The notes: a model not told the origin generated them from the sequence alone. DNA of 64,000 nt from JAGVJT01 sp964471225 (GCA_964471225.1 CAYYEZ010000016.1:1-64000); one strand, 5' to 3'; positions 45,230 to 53,905 are shown, counted from the stretch's first letter. Translations and numbers: made by a program.

Positions 45230-45308
45230 GAAACTTTGAGAATTATAGGGTGAGAGTTAGAGTGCTATGTGCTTGATTAGAAAGTTCCCCCGCAAATGGG
45301 AAAGAGCC
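45230..45308 (+). mobile_element. Solo 3' end of a diverged ISL3 element, copy B
   Basis: Starts GAAACTTTGAGAATTATAGG and ends with the terminal repeat ...AAATGGGAAAGAGCC at 45308, 19 bases from tRNA-Met. Its divergence resembles that of the fragment at 42718-42816, so both may derive from one old copy. Confidence 0.8.
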
Positions 45309-45326
45309 CGGCTTTGGAAGTGAATA

Positions 45327-45403
45327 TGGTGGCTACGGGTGGACTCGAACCACCGACCTCAGCATTATGAGTGCCGCGCTCTAACCGGCTGAGCTACGTA
45401 GCC
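45327..45403 (-). tRNA. tRNA-Met (CAT), elongator type
   Basis: A full 77-base cloverleaf on the minus strand: acceptor GGCTACG pairs with CGTAGCC, D arm GCTCAGCCGGTTAGAGC, anticodon stem-loop CGGCA-CTCATAA-TGCTG, T arm GGTGG-TTCGAGT-CCACC and encoded CCA. The GGCTACG acceptor matches elongator Met tRNA, not the initiator. Confidence 0.95.
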
Positions 45404-45501
45404 TTTTGGAAGGCTGATTTTGTCTTTTTCTCGAGCTTGTGTCAAGAAAAATCCTCATAAAAAAACAATCTTGTCGTTAAATTAATCTGTATACCCGACA
45501 C

Positions 45502-46179
45502 TTAAGAAAACTTTGATTGCCTGGATTCTATCGGAACTGTGAATCCTGATTTTTTTTGAGTATCAGCATGTAAACTATAAGTAGCCAAAGCACTCGCGTC
45601 TGGATTAATTTTTCTTTTTTTAACCTCGTAATTCATTTGAATTCTTAAGATCAGCTCTTCAATATCATCATCTTTCTGCTCTGAAAAATCTGAAAATTTT
45701 AAAGTGTAATACCGATTTAAATGATTATTAGCCTCTTCTGGATAGCAAAGCATTTCTTCAAATACATGCTTGACTTCAATCTGAAACGCATTCAAAAAAA
45801 GCAAAAATTGAGGCGTATACGTTCTGATAAAAGCAGAAAAAGCTGCTTTATACGCTTTTTTTACAATAGAAGCTTTCTTTTCTAGATGACTCAACACATC
45901 CGAATTAACTATCTCTTCTTTCGATTTCAACAAACCATTGCTATGACATAATGTTGTCGCAATAAATCCTGGCTCAAAGGTTTTTAGAGCAAAAACTTTC
46001 TGTTGAATATCAACAAGATCATGTGGTGAAACATGATCTTGCTGTATAAACGAAGATAACCTATCGAGCAGGAGTTGTAATAAAGCAGCTCTTGTCGCTA
46101 GAGATGATAACTTTTTAAGTGCTCGTGCTTTTTCTGTTTCTGCAGTACAGGAGGCTGAAGGCTCTATTTCTTTTCTCAT
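45502..46179 (-). CDS. Orphan helical protein
   Basis: 225 residues, no signal peptide or membrane segment. It is mostly alpha-helical, with a Lys/Leu-rich N-terminal coiled-coil-like part (TEKARALKKLSSLATRAALLQLLLDRL) and an acidic middle (FSDFSEQKDDDIEELILRIQ). No family is recognised. It stands alone between tRNA-Met and the zinc-exporter gene, and such genes in Legionellales are often lineage-specific effectors; this remains a guess. Confidence 0.6.
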   Translation of the reverse strand: MRKEIEPSASCTAETEKARALKKLSSLATRAALLQLLLDRLSSFIQQDHVSPHDLVDIQQKVFALKTFEPGFIATTLCHSNGLLKSKEEIVNSDVLSHLEKKASIVKKAYKAAFSAFIRTYTPQFLLFLNAFQIEVKHVFEEMLCYPEEANNHLNRYYTLKFSDFSEQKDDDIEELILRIQMNYEVKKRKINPDASALATYSLHADTQKKSGFTVPIESRQSKFS

Positions 46180-46238
46180 AAGTCACCCTCTTTTGTTAAA
46201 AAAGGGAAAATAATAGTCTTTTAAATGATAAAATGCAA

Positions 46239-47153
46239 TTAAAATGAACACTCTAAGGATGCGTTACAGGGTTGATATTCGAGCTGCAAAGTTGTATGTA
46301 AAATTCCATATTCTTTAAAAAGCATATCGTTCAATCTCATAATCATTTGCTCTGTGTGGTAAGCTTCGTCTATCACGATATGCGCTGTCAGGCTAATTTT
46401 GTTGTGATTCAATGCCCACACATGCAATTCGTGTACGCCAACAACACCGTCTACTTTTAAAAAAGCTTGCTGTAATTGATAAATATCAATTTTCTCAGGA
46501 ACACCCTCTAATAAAATATGGATACTTGTCTTCAAGAGCACCCATGTTCGCGGTAAAATCCAAAGCCCAATCGCGATAGCAATAACTGAGTCGACCCAAT
46601 ACCATCCCCATTGTTGAATCAACAAAGCACCCAAAATAACACCAATAGAGCCCAATGCATCACTCCAGACCTCAAGATAGGCACTCTTCAAGTTGATACT
46701 ACTATGTTGCTCTTGATGCAAAAGTCTCATAGAAAAAAGATTCACAAGTAAGCCAACAACAGCAATAATCAACATCGTCATCGATTGAATATCTTTTGGT
46801 GTACTGATACGTAGATAAGCCTCAAAAGCAATATAAAATGCCACAATAAAAAGCAAACCTGCATTAAAGGCTGCTGCAAGTATCTCGAACCGATAATACC
46901 CAAATGTTCTTAAATGATCGGCTTTTTTCTGGCCAATTTTAATTGAGGCATAAGAAATAGCTAATGCGGTGACGTCGGTAAACATGTGGGCCGCATCTGA
47001 AATCAGTGCTAAACTTTGAGTAAATAATCCACCAAAAAGCTCGACTAAAAAAAATACCAAGGTCAAAAGAAGAGCGCCCTTTAATGAGCGCTCTTGTCGT
47101 GAGTGATGATGAGCTTCGTGATTACTCCTCACGAAGCTCAAACCAAACGGCAT
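46239..47153 (-). CDS. Cation diffusion facilitator, CzcD/ZitB-type zinc exporter
   Basis: 304 residues with six membrane helices. The zinc site is in LISDAAHMFTDVTAL (helix II, HxxxD) and AYLEVWSDALGSI (helix V); the second D-x-x-x-D pattern is VWSDALGSIGVIL. The N-terminus is His-rich (NHEAHHHSR) and the C-terminal domain ends EYQPCNASLECSF. It exports Zn2+ in exchange for protons. The start at 47153 lies inside cydX; GTG 47132 is the alternative. Either way it overlaps cydX and should be co-transcribed with the oxidase operon. Confidence 0.88.
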   Translation of the reverse strand: MPFGLSFVRSNHEAHHHSRQERSLKGALLLTLVFFLVELFGGLFTQSLALISDAAHMFTDVTALAISYASIKIGQKKADHLRTFGYYRFEILAAAFNAGLLFIVAFYIAFEAYLRISTPKDIQSMTMLIIAVVGLLVNLFSMRLLHQEQHSSINLKSAYLEVWSDALGSIGVILGALLIQQWGWYWVDSVIAIAIGLWILPRTWVLLKTSIHILLEGVPEKIDIYQLQQAFLKVDGVVGVHELHVWALNHNKISLTAHIVIDEAYHTEQMIMRLNDMLFKEYGILHTTLQLEYQPCNASLECSF

Positions 47154-47211
47154 TCATAATTGCTAGCGTGCAGGCTAACCCAGTTCCTAAAATCCATGCG
47201 AAATACCACAT
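47122..47211 (-). CDS. cydX: Cytochrome bd oxidase small subunit CydX
   Basis: 29 residues: MWYFAWILGTGLACTLAIMN and an acidic tail WFELREE, matching the CydX pattern (MWYFaWiLG). It is a single membrane helix that stabilises the heme-carrying CydAB complex. AGAGGAGAGAG lies just before ATG 47211, 13 bases after cydB. Its 3' part overlaps the zinc-exporter frame. Confidence 0.93.
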   Translation of the reverse strand: MWYFAWILGTGLACTLAIMNAVWFELREE

Positions 47212-47224
47212 GCTCTCTCTCCTC

Positions 47225-48361
47225 TCAATAACCCATTTCTTCGGTTTCAGCTAAACGCTTGTCTGTGATTTTTCCACGTAATACCCGATAGACCCACGCG
47301 GTATAAAGCAAAATAATGGGTAAAAAAATCACTGTTGCGCCTAGCATAATCATCAGCGTCAGCTCGCTTGAAGAACTATCCCACACCAGTAAACTTTGGC
47401 TGGGGTGTGTTGAGGATGGTAAAATAAATGGGAACATACTCACACCAACCATCGAAATAATAGCACTAACGGTCACGCCACTCCATACAAAAGAAAGCTT
47501 AGCCCATCTCTTAAAAGAGATCGCTAAGAGTGGCCCTATCATGCTTAAAGCCGGGATTAACCACAACACAGGATACGTCTGGTAATTTGAAAACCAAGCA
47601 TGCGCCTCTTTTGCCACAGTTTTATATAGCGGGTTCGACGGACCTGTGTGTAATACAATAGAGGTGAGAGCAAACCCCTCTACACCATAGTAAAGCCAAA
47701 CTCCCCCACAAAAAACCACGCAACTCACCAGTAATGCAGTGTATTGTGCAGCAGTTGTTGCTCGATTGTGGAGTTTCCCAGAAAGCTTCACACGCAGAAA
47801 AAATGCGCCATGCATTGCTAACATAAGCACAGACAACACACCACAAAGCAAAGCGAAAGGATTTAATAGCATGAAGAAACTGCCTGTATAAAACACACGG
47901 AGATATTCATCAAAATGAAATGGCACCCCTTGTAACGTATTTCCCACGGCCACACCAAACACAAGCGCGGGCACAAAAGCACTAATAAATAACAGCATAT
48001 CCCAGGTATTTCGCCAAGCTTTTCCAGCTAATTTAGATCGATATTTAAAAGCAACAGGCCTCATAATCAATGCTAATAAAATAATTAACATTGCCGTGTA
48101 AAACCCAGAAAAAGAAAGTGCGTACAAAGGTGGCCAAGCGGCAAAAATAGCACCGCCACCCAAAATAAACCAAACTTGATTGCCTTCCCAAGTAGGCGCA
48201 ACACTCGTAATAATCATTCGCCTTTCATTATCGGTTCGGCCTAACCACGGTAGCCACATCGCAGCACCAAGATCAAAACCATCCATCACAGCAAAGCCTA
48301 TTAACAGCACACCAAGTAAAACCCACCAAATTACACGTAATACTTCATAATCTAAAAGCAT
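47225..48361 (-). CDS. cydB: Cytochrome bd ubiquinol oxidase subunit II
   Basis: 378 residues, standard length, about nine membrane helices. The family start VIWWVLLGVLLIGFAVMDGFDLGAA is clear, as is TWEGNQVWFILGGGAIFAAWP. It forms the bd oxidase with CydA and CydX and needs CydDC elsewhere for assembly. It follows cydA by 11 bases. Confidence 0.96.
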   Translation of the reverse strand: MLLDYEVLRVIWWVLLGVLLIGFAVMDGFDLGAAMWLPWLGRTDNERRMIITSVAPTWEGNQVWFILGGGAIFAAWPPLYALSFSGFYTAMLIILLALIMRPVAFKYRSKLAGKAWRNTWDMLLFISAFVPALVFGVAVGNTLQGVPFHFDEYLRVFYTGSFFMLLNPFALLCGVLSVLMLAMHGAFFLRVKLSGKLHNRATTAAQYTALLVSCVVFCGGVWLYYGVEGFALTSIVLHTGPSNPLYKTVAKEAHAWFSNYQTYPVLWLIPALSMIGPLLAISFKRWAKLSFVWSGVTVSAIISMVGVSMFPFILPSSTHPSQSLLVWDSSSSELTLMIMLGATVIFLPIILLYTAWVYRVLRGKITDKRLAETEEMGY

Positions 48362-48372
48362 ATTGAGCTCCT

Positions 48373-49914
48373 TTAAATTCCAGCGTGGTCAACAACACCC
48401 TCAGGCCCCAAGCGGATATACTTAATCATCAGGTAAATTTCTATCACTGCAAGTACCGTGTAAAAAATAACAAACCCAGCCAATGAGGTTAGTAATTGTG
48501 AAACACTGACAGATGATGTTCCCATGAATGTAGGTAAAATACCTTGCACAACCCAAGGTTGTCTGCCGTATTCTGCAACAACCCAACCTAACTCTGCTGC
48601 AACCCAAGGAAGAGGCAAGGAAATCAAAGCCCATTTCCAATACCAACGCGCTTGATGAAGTTTATGTTTCACATTTAGATAAAACCCAACTATAAACAAA
48701 GCAATGAGCCAAAATGCACAGGCAACCATCGCACGGAATGAGAAAAATAAGGGTGCAACTTTAGGCTGTAGATCACGTGCAGCTTGATTGATTTGCGCCT
48801 CAGTCGCATCCACAACTTTTTCTGTATAACGCTTCAGTAATAAACCATACCCTAAAGCCTGCTGATGCGTAGAAAATTTAGCTTGAAGCTCTTTGTCTTC
48901 AGGTTTGCGTCGCAGTTTATCTAAAGCTGCGTAAGCAAGCATTCCCTCTCGTATTTTTTCTTTACCTTCTTCAATTAACTCATTGATACCCCAAAGCGGC
49001 TCATTAATACTGCGTGTAGCAATTAGTCCTAAGACAAAAGGTAATTTGATCGCATAATCAGTCGTTCTTGTTTCTTCGTTTGGCAAACCAAAAAGCGTTA
49101 AACTAGCAGGCGCTTTTTCGGTTTCCCACATCGCTTCCAATGCGGCGACTTTCATTTTTTGATCATGATTCGCCAAATAACCACTTTCATCACCGAGCAC
49201 TGCAACAGAAAGTGAGGAAGCTAATCCAAAAGCGACAGCAACACTCATTGATCGCAACGCAAAAGCTTGATTACGATGTCTAAGGAGAAAATACGCACTC
49301 ACAGCAAGTACAAATACCGAGCCTGTAACATAACCGGCACTAATTGTATGTACGAATTTAGCTTGAGCCACAGGATTAAAAATAACATCGGAAAAATGCT
49401 CAACCTCCATTCGCATGGTATGATAGTTAAAAGCAGCACCTACAGGATTTTGCATCCAGCCATTGGCTATCAATATCCATAGAGCTGAAAAATTAGTTCC
49501 TAAAGCAAGTAGCCAAGTACAGCATAGATGCTTAGCTGGTGTTAAACGTTGCCAGCCAAAAAAGAAGAGTCCCACAAAGGTCGCTTCTAAGAAAAACGCC
49601 ATCAAACCTTCAATGGCTAGTGGAGCACCAAAAATATCTCCGATATAATGAGAATAATAAGCCCAGTTTGTACCAAACTGAAACTCCATGGTGAGCCCGG
49701 TAGCGACCCCCAAAACAAAATTAATTCCAAATAGCGTTCCCCAATATTTAACCATTTTCTGCCAAATAACTTTGCCAGTCATGACATACGTCGTCTCCAT
49801 AATGGCAAGTAACACAGAAAGACCTAGTGTCAAAGGAACAAATAAAAAATGATACAGTGCAGTTAATGCAAACTGTAATCTTGATAAATCAACGACTTCA
49901 TGCACGGGTAACAT
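48373..49914 (-). CDS. cydA: Cytochrome bd ubiquinol oxidase subunit I
   Basis: 513 residues. Heme b558 and d ligands are present: LSRLQFALTALYHFLFVPL (heme b595 His), FHT-type VKFVHTISAGYV region with His, and Met in the Q-loop neighbourhood. The Q-loop (about 255-330) includes KVAALEAMWETEKAPAS and is the long form. It oxidises ubiquinol and reduces oxygen at very low oxygen tension, also giving resistance to nitric oxide and peroxide. It is preceded by the small cydP gene. Confidence 0.96.
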   Translation of the reverse strand: MLPVHEVVDLSRLQFALTALYHFLFVPLTLGLSVLLAIMETTYVMTGKVIWQKMVKYWGTLFGINFVLGVATGLTMEFQFGTNWAYYSHYIGDIFGAPLAIEGLMAFFLEATFVGLFFFGWQRLTPAKHLCCTWLLALGTNFSALWILIANGWMQNPVGAAFNYHTMRMEVEHFSDVIFNPVAQAKFVHTISAGYVTGSVFVLAVSAYFLLRHRNQAFALRSMSVAVAFGLASSLSVAVLGDESGYLANHDQKMKVAALEAMWETEKAPASLTLFGLPNEETRTTDYAIKLPFVLGLIATRSINEPLWGINELIEEGKEKIREGMLAYAALDKLRRKPEDKELQAKFSTHQQALGYGLLLKRYTEKVVDATEAQINQAARDLQPKVAPLFFSFRAMVACAFWLIALFIVGFYLNVKHKLHQARWYWKWALISLPLPWVAAELGWVVAEYGRQPWVVQGILPTFMGTSSVSVSQLLTSLAGFVIFYTVLAVIEIYLMIKYIRLGPEGVVDHAGI

Positions 49915-49941
49915 AGGTTATTCCTAAAAAAGTAAATAAAT

Positions 49942-50103
49942 TTATGATGTTACAAAACTGGTTTGAGATTGGGTCGAGTCAAACAAAAGTTGATAAATAT
50001 CATGTTTGTGACGAGGGCCACTAAAACAAACATACCAGAGTATTGCGAGCAGACAAAGCTTCACAATGAGTGTAAGCGTAATATCACGTTGAATTTTAGT
50101 CAT
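49942..50103 (-). CDS. cydP: CydP-like small subunit of bd oxidase
   Basis: 53 residues (55 from ATG 50109): KIQRDITLTLIVKLCLLAIL, then WYVCFSGP and a short polar tail. The pattern RDI.LTL..KL.LL..LW...FS.P fits CydP, a recently named small protein encoded just before cydA in many proteobacteria. GGAG lies 7 bases before ATG 50103. It is 28 bases upstream of cydA and in the same operon. Confidence 0.75.
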   Translation of the reverse strand: MTKIQRDITLTLIVKLCLLAILWYVCFSGPRHKHDIYQLLFDSTQSQTSFVTS

Positions 50104-50190
50104 AATCATGCTCCATAATTTGCCATGTTACTCTTCTTTAATTCATAAAGCTATATCTGATTGCCTTGTACACGACAAATTTTAAGCTCG

Positions 50191-50907
50191 TTACTTTTTG
50201 TCGTATACTGAGCTTTGATCGACGTAAGTTGTTTTTTCAAAACCTAAACGCTCTATTTCGACGTGATCACGTCCACTCACGCAACTCCAAAAATGCTGAT
50301 TGAAAACGCGTTCTCGAGCGTCATTTTTCCAGGCCATTTCTGAAAAAACAACCACATTTTTTTCAAGCGACGCTGCACGCGCCGAATAATACAAAGCTGC
50401 ACATACGCCAGCTTTTCTAAGGGACTGCCCTAGAGTTTGACTATACACGTAAGTTTCTTTCGAGGAAATTTTATCTTGATATAAATCAAATGGAGAGCTT
50501 GTCAAATCGATTCCAAACGATGTATCGACCACAGATTGATATGTGGATAAAGTAATAGTAGTCAAACCTAATTTTGCTGTGGTATCTCGATGAAACTGTT
50601 TTAAATAGTACGCCGCTTCTTCAAATGCACCTTGTTGCGTCAAAGAAGCATACCATAAAGGAGTCTCAGTGATTTTTGCAAAACGGCTGCCTATCTTGAG
50701 CGGATGGCAATAAAAAGAAGAAAAAGCATCATGCGTTGCTTTTTTTTGAGAATGATTTGAAAGTAACTTGTTTAAAATAGCGTGCTCTTCGCTGGTATCA
50801 ACTAAAGTTCGCAGACAGTGTGAAGCTCCTTCAAGAGCAATTCGCCAAGGCATCACATGGAGTGGCTTAACAAAACGCTCGCCTTTATAAAGATTCCAAA
50901 TATTCAT
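50191..50907 (-). CDS. RES-domain toxin, NAD+ phosphorylase family
   Basis: 238 residues. RES-domain marks are the Arg-rich start WRIALE, GSRFAKITETPLWYASLT with the conserved Arg and Tyr, and FEEAAYYLKQF with the conserved Glu. RES toxins (MbcT, ParT) degrade NAD+ or ADP-ribosylate targets when freed from their antitoxin. The start overlaps the antitoxin stop by four bases. RES-Xre pairs are common on chromosomes and mobile elements. Confidence 0.85.
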   Translation of the reverse strand: MNIWNLYKGERFVKPLHVMPWRIALEGASHCLRTLVDTSEEHAILNKLLSNHSQKKATHDAFSSFYCHPLKIGSRFAKITETPLWYASLTQQGAFEEAAYYLKQFHRDTTAKLGLTTITLSTYQSVVDTSFGIDLTSSPFDLYQDKISSKETYVYSQTLGQSLRKAGVCAALYYSARAASLEKNVVVFSEMAWKNDARERVFNQHFWSCVSGRDHVEIERLGFEKTTYVDQSSVYDKK

Positions 50908-51281
50908 ATTTTTTCACGCATTGCATCTAAATATTGCACTACACTCACCAATCCTTGTACCGATTTCATCGACTCAAGAGGAGGGCAATTAAAATAGTGA
51001 TGCCTCTCTCTTAGCCAAGCTTGAGCTTTTTCGTGTTGCGGACCAATCAAAGCGTATAACCCTCTATAAACCCGTAATAACAATAGCGAGAGCTCTCCTT
51101 CTTTGGTATGTGCCGTAATATATTTTTTCCCTTGATGCAAACGCGACGCGCTCGCTTCACTAATACCAATAATCTCACTCAGCTCTCTTCCCGAAAGCCC
51201 ATAGGATTTCGCCAAATTTAATATAGCTTTCGTCAAAACCTCATCATGGACAGGCTGCTCTGAATTAGACACTGATGCCAT
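50904..51281 (-). CDS. Xre/MbcA/ParS-type antitoxin of the RES pair
   Basis: About 125 residues. The middle is a helix-turn-helix (SGRELSEIIGISEASASRLHQGK) and the C-terminal part is the Xre-MbcA-ParS toxin-binding domain (LSLLLLRVYRGLYALIG, AQAWLRERHHYFNCPPLESM). ATG 51281 follows a GGGGG ribosome site. It should bind and block the RES toxin and repress its own promoter through a palindrome directly upstream. Confidence 0.87.
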   Translation of the reverse strand: MASVSNSEQPVHDEVLTKAILNLAKSYGLSGRELSEIIGISEASASRLHQGKKYITAHTKEGELSLLLLRVYRGLYALIGPQHEKAQAWLRERHHYFNCPPLESMKSVQGLVSVVQYLDAMREKI

Positions 51282-51294
51282 AAAAATGCCCCCT

Positions 51295-51314
51295 ATTATT
51301 TCATTTGAAATAAT
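51295..51314. promoter_or_regulatory. Putative antitoxin operator
   Basis: The palindrome ATTATTTCA-TT-TGAAATAAT lies 14 bases upstream of the antitoxin start, overlapping where the ribosome site begins. Xre antitoxins usually bind such repeats to control their operon. Confidence 0.55.
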
Positions 51315-51433
51315 GAATCTGCTTTTTTTATTATTCAATATAAAATTGATTTATTTTAATTAGATGTCAAGACTGTTTTTTTTATTTTATTTTGCTTATC
51401 ATGCTACAGGCTTGAAAAAGGGATACATCGAGC

Positions 51434-51560
51434 TGTGGATAACTTTGTGAAAAACAATCACCCCTTCCTTTTCATATTTACACACAAGCTGCATTCTGCG
51501 TGGACTTTTGCCTATATTTTTTGAAAAAAGTTATCCACATATTATGTGGATAACTTTGTG
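51434..51560. promoter_or_regulatory. Cluster of three perfect DnaA boxes, possible origin or DnaA-regulated site
   Basis: Three exact copies of the DnaA consensus TTATCCACA lie at 51434-51442 (minus), 51531-51539 (plus) and 51545-51553 (minus). The last two form a 14-base-arm palindrome (51527-51540/51544-51557, 3-base loop), and the 16-base string TGTGGATAACTTTGTG occurs twice (51434 and 51545). The adjoining 51315-51420 is very AT-rich, as in an unwinding element. The 230-base gap 51339-51565 has no gene. It may be oriC or a DnaA-binding control site of the L,D-transpeptidase promoter. Confidence 0.6.
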
Positions 51561-51565
51561 GAAAT

Positions 51566-52207
51566 CTACCGTCGAGCTTGATAAGCTTCTGGTCTTGGCT
51601 GGTTTTTAAGCCAATCACCATCACCATCCTCATCCGCGTAAGACAAAACAATCACTTTGGTCCCAATGGTCATAAACTCTTCGTTTAGCCACTTCGCCGC
51701 ACTTGGCAATACTCGTATGCATCCGTGACTAGAGTTCGCGAGAGGAACTTCAAATGCTGCATGAATCGTATACCCACGATTAAAATACATACAATAAGGC
51801 ATTTTAGCTCCACCGAAGGTTTCAACAGGATACTCTCCTGAGCGGCAATTAATGCCACGCTTATTGTAGACTCGAAATGTTCCTGTCACTGTACGACAAG
51901 GCACGCCAACATCTTCGCAAAAATCTTTACCGCCTGAAGCGCTCCCAGTCATAATACGCTGGCCATTTTCATCGTAGGCAGCCCAGGCGAATATTTTTGG
52001 ATCAAACATAAATACTCGCTCGCCAGTCCCAGCAATTTTCATTGGGAAATAGTTTCGGCCACGCTTGTCTAAACGATAATGTAACGTCTGATGAACTCGT
52101 CCTTGATCATCTGTAATTAAAGTTGAACCATCATTAATATTAGGCGGTTCAACACACCCAGATAAAAAAGCACTCAGCAGCACACTTAAAAATAAATATT
52201 TTTGCAT
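51566..52207 (-). CDS. Lipoprotein L,D-transpeptidase (YkuD; EnhA-like)
   Basis: About 213 residues. The signal peptide ends in a lipobox LSGC (Cys near residue 18). The YkuD catalytic motif is complete: YTIHAAFEVPLANSSHGCIRV, with His, the SHGCIRV Cys and Arg. It cross-links or remodels peptidoglycan from the membrane side. It resembles the EnhA proteins of Legionella linked to host entry. Start ATG 52207 has AAGGAA upstream; 52213 is in frame. It follows ettA by 24 bases. Confidence 0.88.
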   Translation of the reverse strand: MQKYLFLSVLLSAFLSGCVEPPNINDGSTLITDDQGRVHQTLHYRLDKRGRNYFPMKIAGTGERVFMFDPKIFAWAAYDENGQRIMTGSASGGKDFCEDVGVPCRTVTGTFRVYNKRGINCRSGEYPVETFGGAKMPYCMYFNRGYTIHAAFEVPLANSSHGCIRVLPSAAKWLNEEFMTIGTKVIVLSYADEDGDGDWLKNQPRPEAYQARR

Positions 52208-52231
52208 AATCATATTCCTTGGGAACAGGTC

Positions 52232-53905
52232 TTAATTTTCTATTTTTCGATATTTAATACGAGAAGGCTTACCTGCTTTATCACCGAAACGACGTTTATA
52301 ATCTTCTTCGTAATCAGCATAATTCCCCTCTACAAAAGCAACAGAGGAGTTGCCTTCAAAAGCTAAAATATGTGTACAGATACGATTTAAAAACCACCGA
52401 TCGTGCGACACAACAATTGCGGAACCAGGGAAATTGAGCAATGCCTCTTCCAAAGCACGTAATGTCTCAACATCTAAATCGTTTGAAGGCTCATCTAATA
52501 ACAAGACATTTCCACCACTTTTAAGCAGTTTGGCTAAATGCACACGATTACGTTCACCACCAGATAAATGCATCATTTTTTTCTGCTGATCAGCACCTTT
52601 AAAATTAAATCGTCCTACATAAGCACGAGAAGGCATTTGAAATGAACCGACTTGCATCATATCATGCCCTTCAGAGATTTCTTCCCAAACAGTCTTGTTA
52701 CTATCCAGTGAATCACGCATTTGCTCAACAGAGACCATCTGCACAGTATCGCCAATTCGTATCACACCTGCATCAGCATTTTCTTTACCAAGCAACATTT
52801 TTAAGAAAGTAGATTTACCAGCACCATTTGGACCGAGAATACCGAGAATCCCTCCTTTAGGTAATCTAAAACTCAAATTATCGAATAATAATCTATCACC
52901 AAAGGCTTTCTTTAATCCTTCAGCCTCAATCACTAAATCACCCAAGCGCTCACCTGGCGGGATGTAAATTTCATTCGTTTCATTTCGCTTTTGAAACTCT
53001 TTCGAGTTTAATTCTTCAAATCGAGCTAAACGGGCTTTATTTTTTGCATGTCGACCTTTAGGAGAAGTACGAACCCACTCAAGCTCAGCCTTGATATTTC
53101 TTAAATGAGCCGCTTCCTGTTTTTGCTCAATTTCTAGGCGTTTGTTTTTTTGCTCAAGCCAAGAAGTATAATTACCTTCATAAGGAATCCCCTCCCCTCT
53201 ATCAAGCTCTAATATCCATTTTGCAGCATTGTCCAAGAAATATCGATCATGCGTGATAGCCACAACTGTGCCAGGAAAGGACTCTAAATAATGCTCAAGC
53301 CATGCCACGCTTTCTGCATCTAAATGGTTAGTCGGTTCATCCAATAAAAGCATATCAGGATTAGACAAAAGTAAACGACACAAGGCCACTCTGCGACGCT
53401 CTCCTCCTGAGAGTAAACTCACCTTGGTTTCCCAATCAGGCAAACGCAATGCATCTGCAGCAATATCAAGGCGTCTATCTAAATCCCATCCAAGACCCGC
53501 TTCAATTTCATGCTGCAACTCGCCTTGCTCGGTCAGCAAAGTATTCATTTCGTCATCAGACATCGGCTCTGCAAACTTCATGCTGATTTCATCGAAGCGC
53601 GCTAATTTATCTTTCATATCAATGACAGCTTCTTCGATCACTTCTTTAACTGTTTTATTTAAATCAATTTCAGGCTCTTGCGCGAGATAACCGATTTTGA
53701 TCCCAGGTTGTGGACGAGCCTCACCCTCATGCTGCTGATCGATGCCTGCCATGATACGCAGTAACGTTGATTTTCCTGAACCATTAAGTCCTAACACACC
53801 AATTTTCGCACCAGGGTAAAAACTTAAAGAAATATCTTTGAGAATCATGCGTTGATTTTCGACCATTTTACCAACACGGTTCATTGTATAAACATACTGC
53901 GCCAT
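52232..53905 (-). CDS. ettA: ABC-F translation factor EttA
   Basis: 557 residues. Two ATPase halves: Walker A GLNGSGKST and GPNGAGKST, signatures LSGGERRRVALC and LSGGERNRVHLA, Walker B LLLDEPTNHLD and LLLDEPSNDLD. The linker and arm (EQKNKRLEIEQKQEAAHLRN) fit EttA, which gates the first peptide bond according to ATP/ADP level. No membrane segment. Confidence 0.95.
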   Translation of the reverse strand: MAQYVYTMNRVGKMVENQRMILKDISLSFYPGAKIGVLGLNGSGKSTLLRIMAGIDQQHEGEARPQPGIKIGYLAQEPEIDLNKTVKEVIEEAVIDMKDKLARFDEISMKFAEPMSDDEMNTLLTEQGELQHEIEAGLGWDLDRRLDIAADALRLPDWETKVSLLSGGERRRVALCRLLLSNPDMLLLDEPTNHLDAESVAWLEHYLESFPGTVVAITHDRYFLDNAAKWILELDRGEGIPYEGNYTSWLEQKNKRLEIEQKQEAAHLRNIKAELEWVRTSPKGRHAKNKARLARFEELNSKEFQKRNETNEIYIPPGERLGDLVIEAEGLKKAFGDRLLFDNLSFRLPKGGILGILGPNGAGKSTFLKMLLGKENADAGVIRIGDTVQMVSVEQMRDSLDSNKTVWEEISEGHDMMQVGSFQMPSRAYVGRFNFKGADQQKKMMHLSGGERNRVHLAKLLKSGGNVLLLDEPSNDLDVETLRALEEALLNFPGSAIVVSHDRWFLNRICTHILAFEGNSSVAFVEGNYADYEEDYKRRFGDKAGKPSRIKYRKIEN

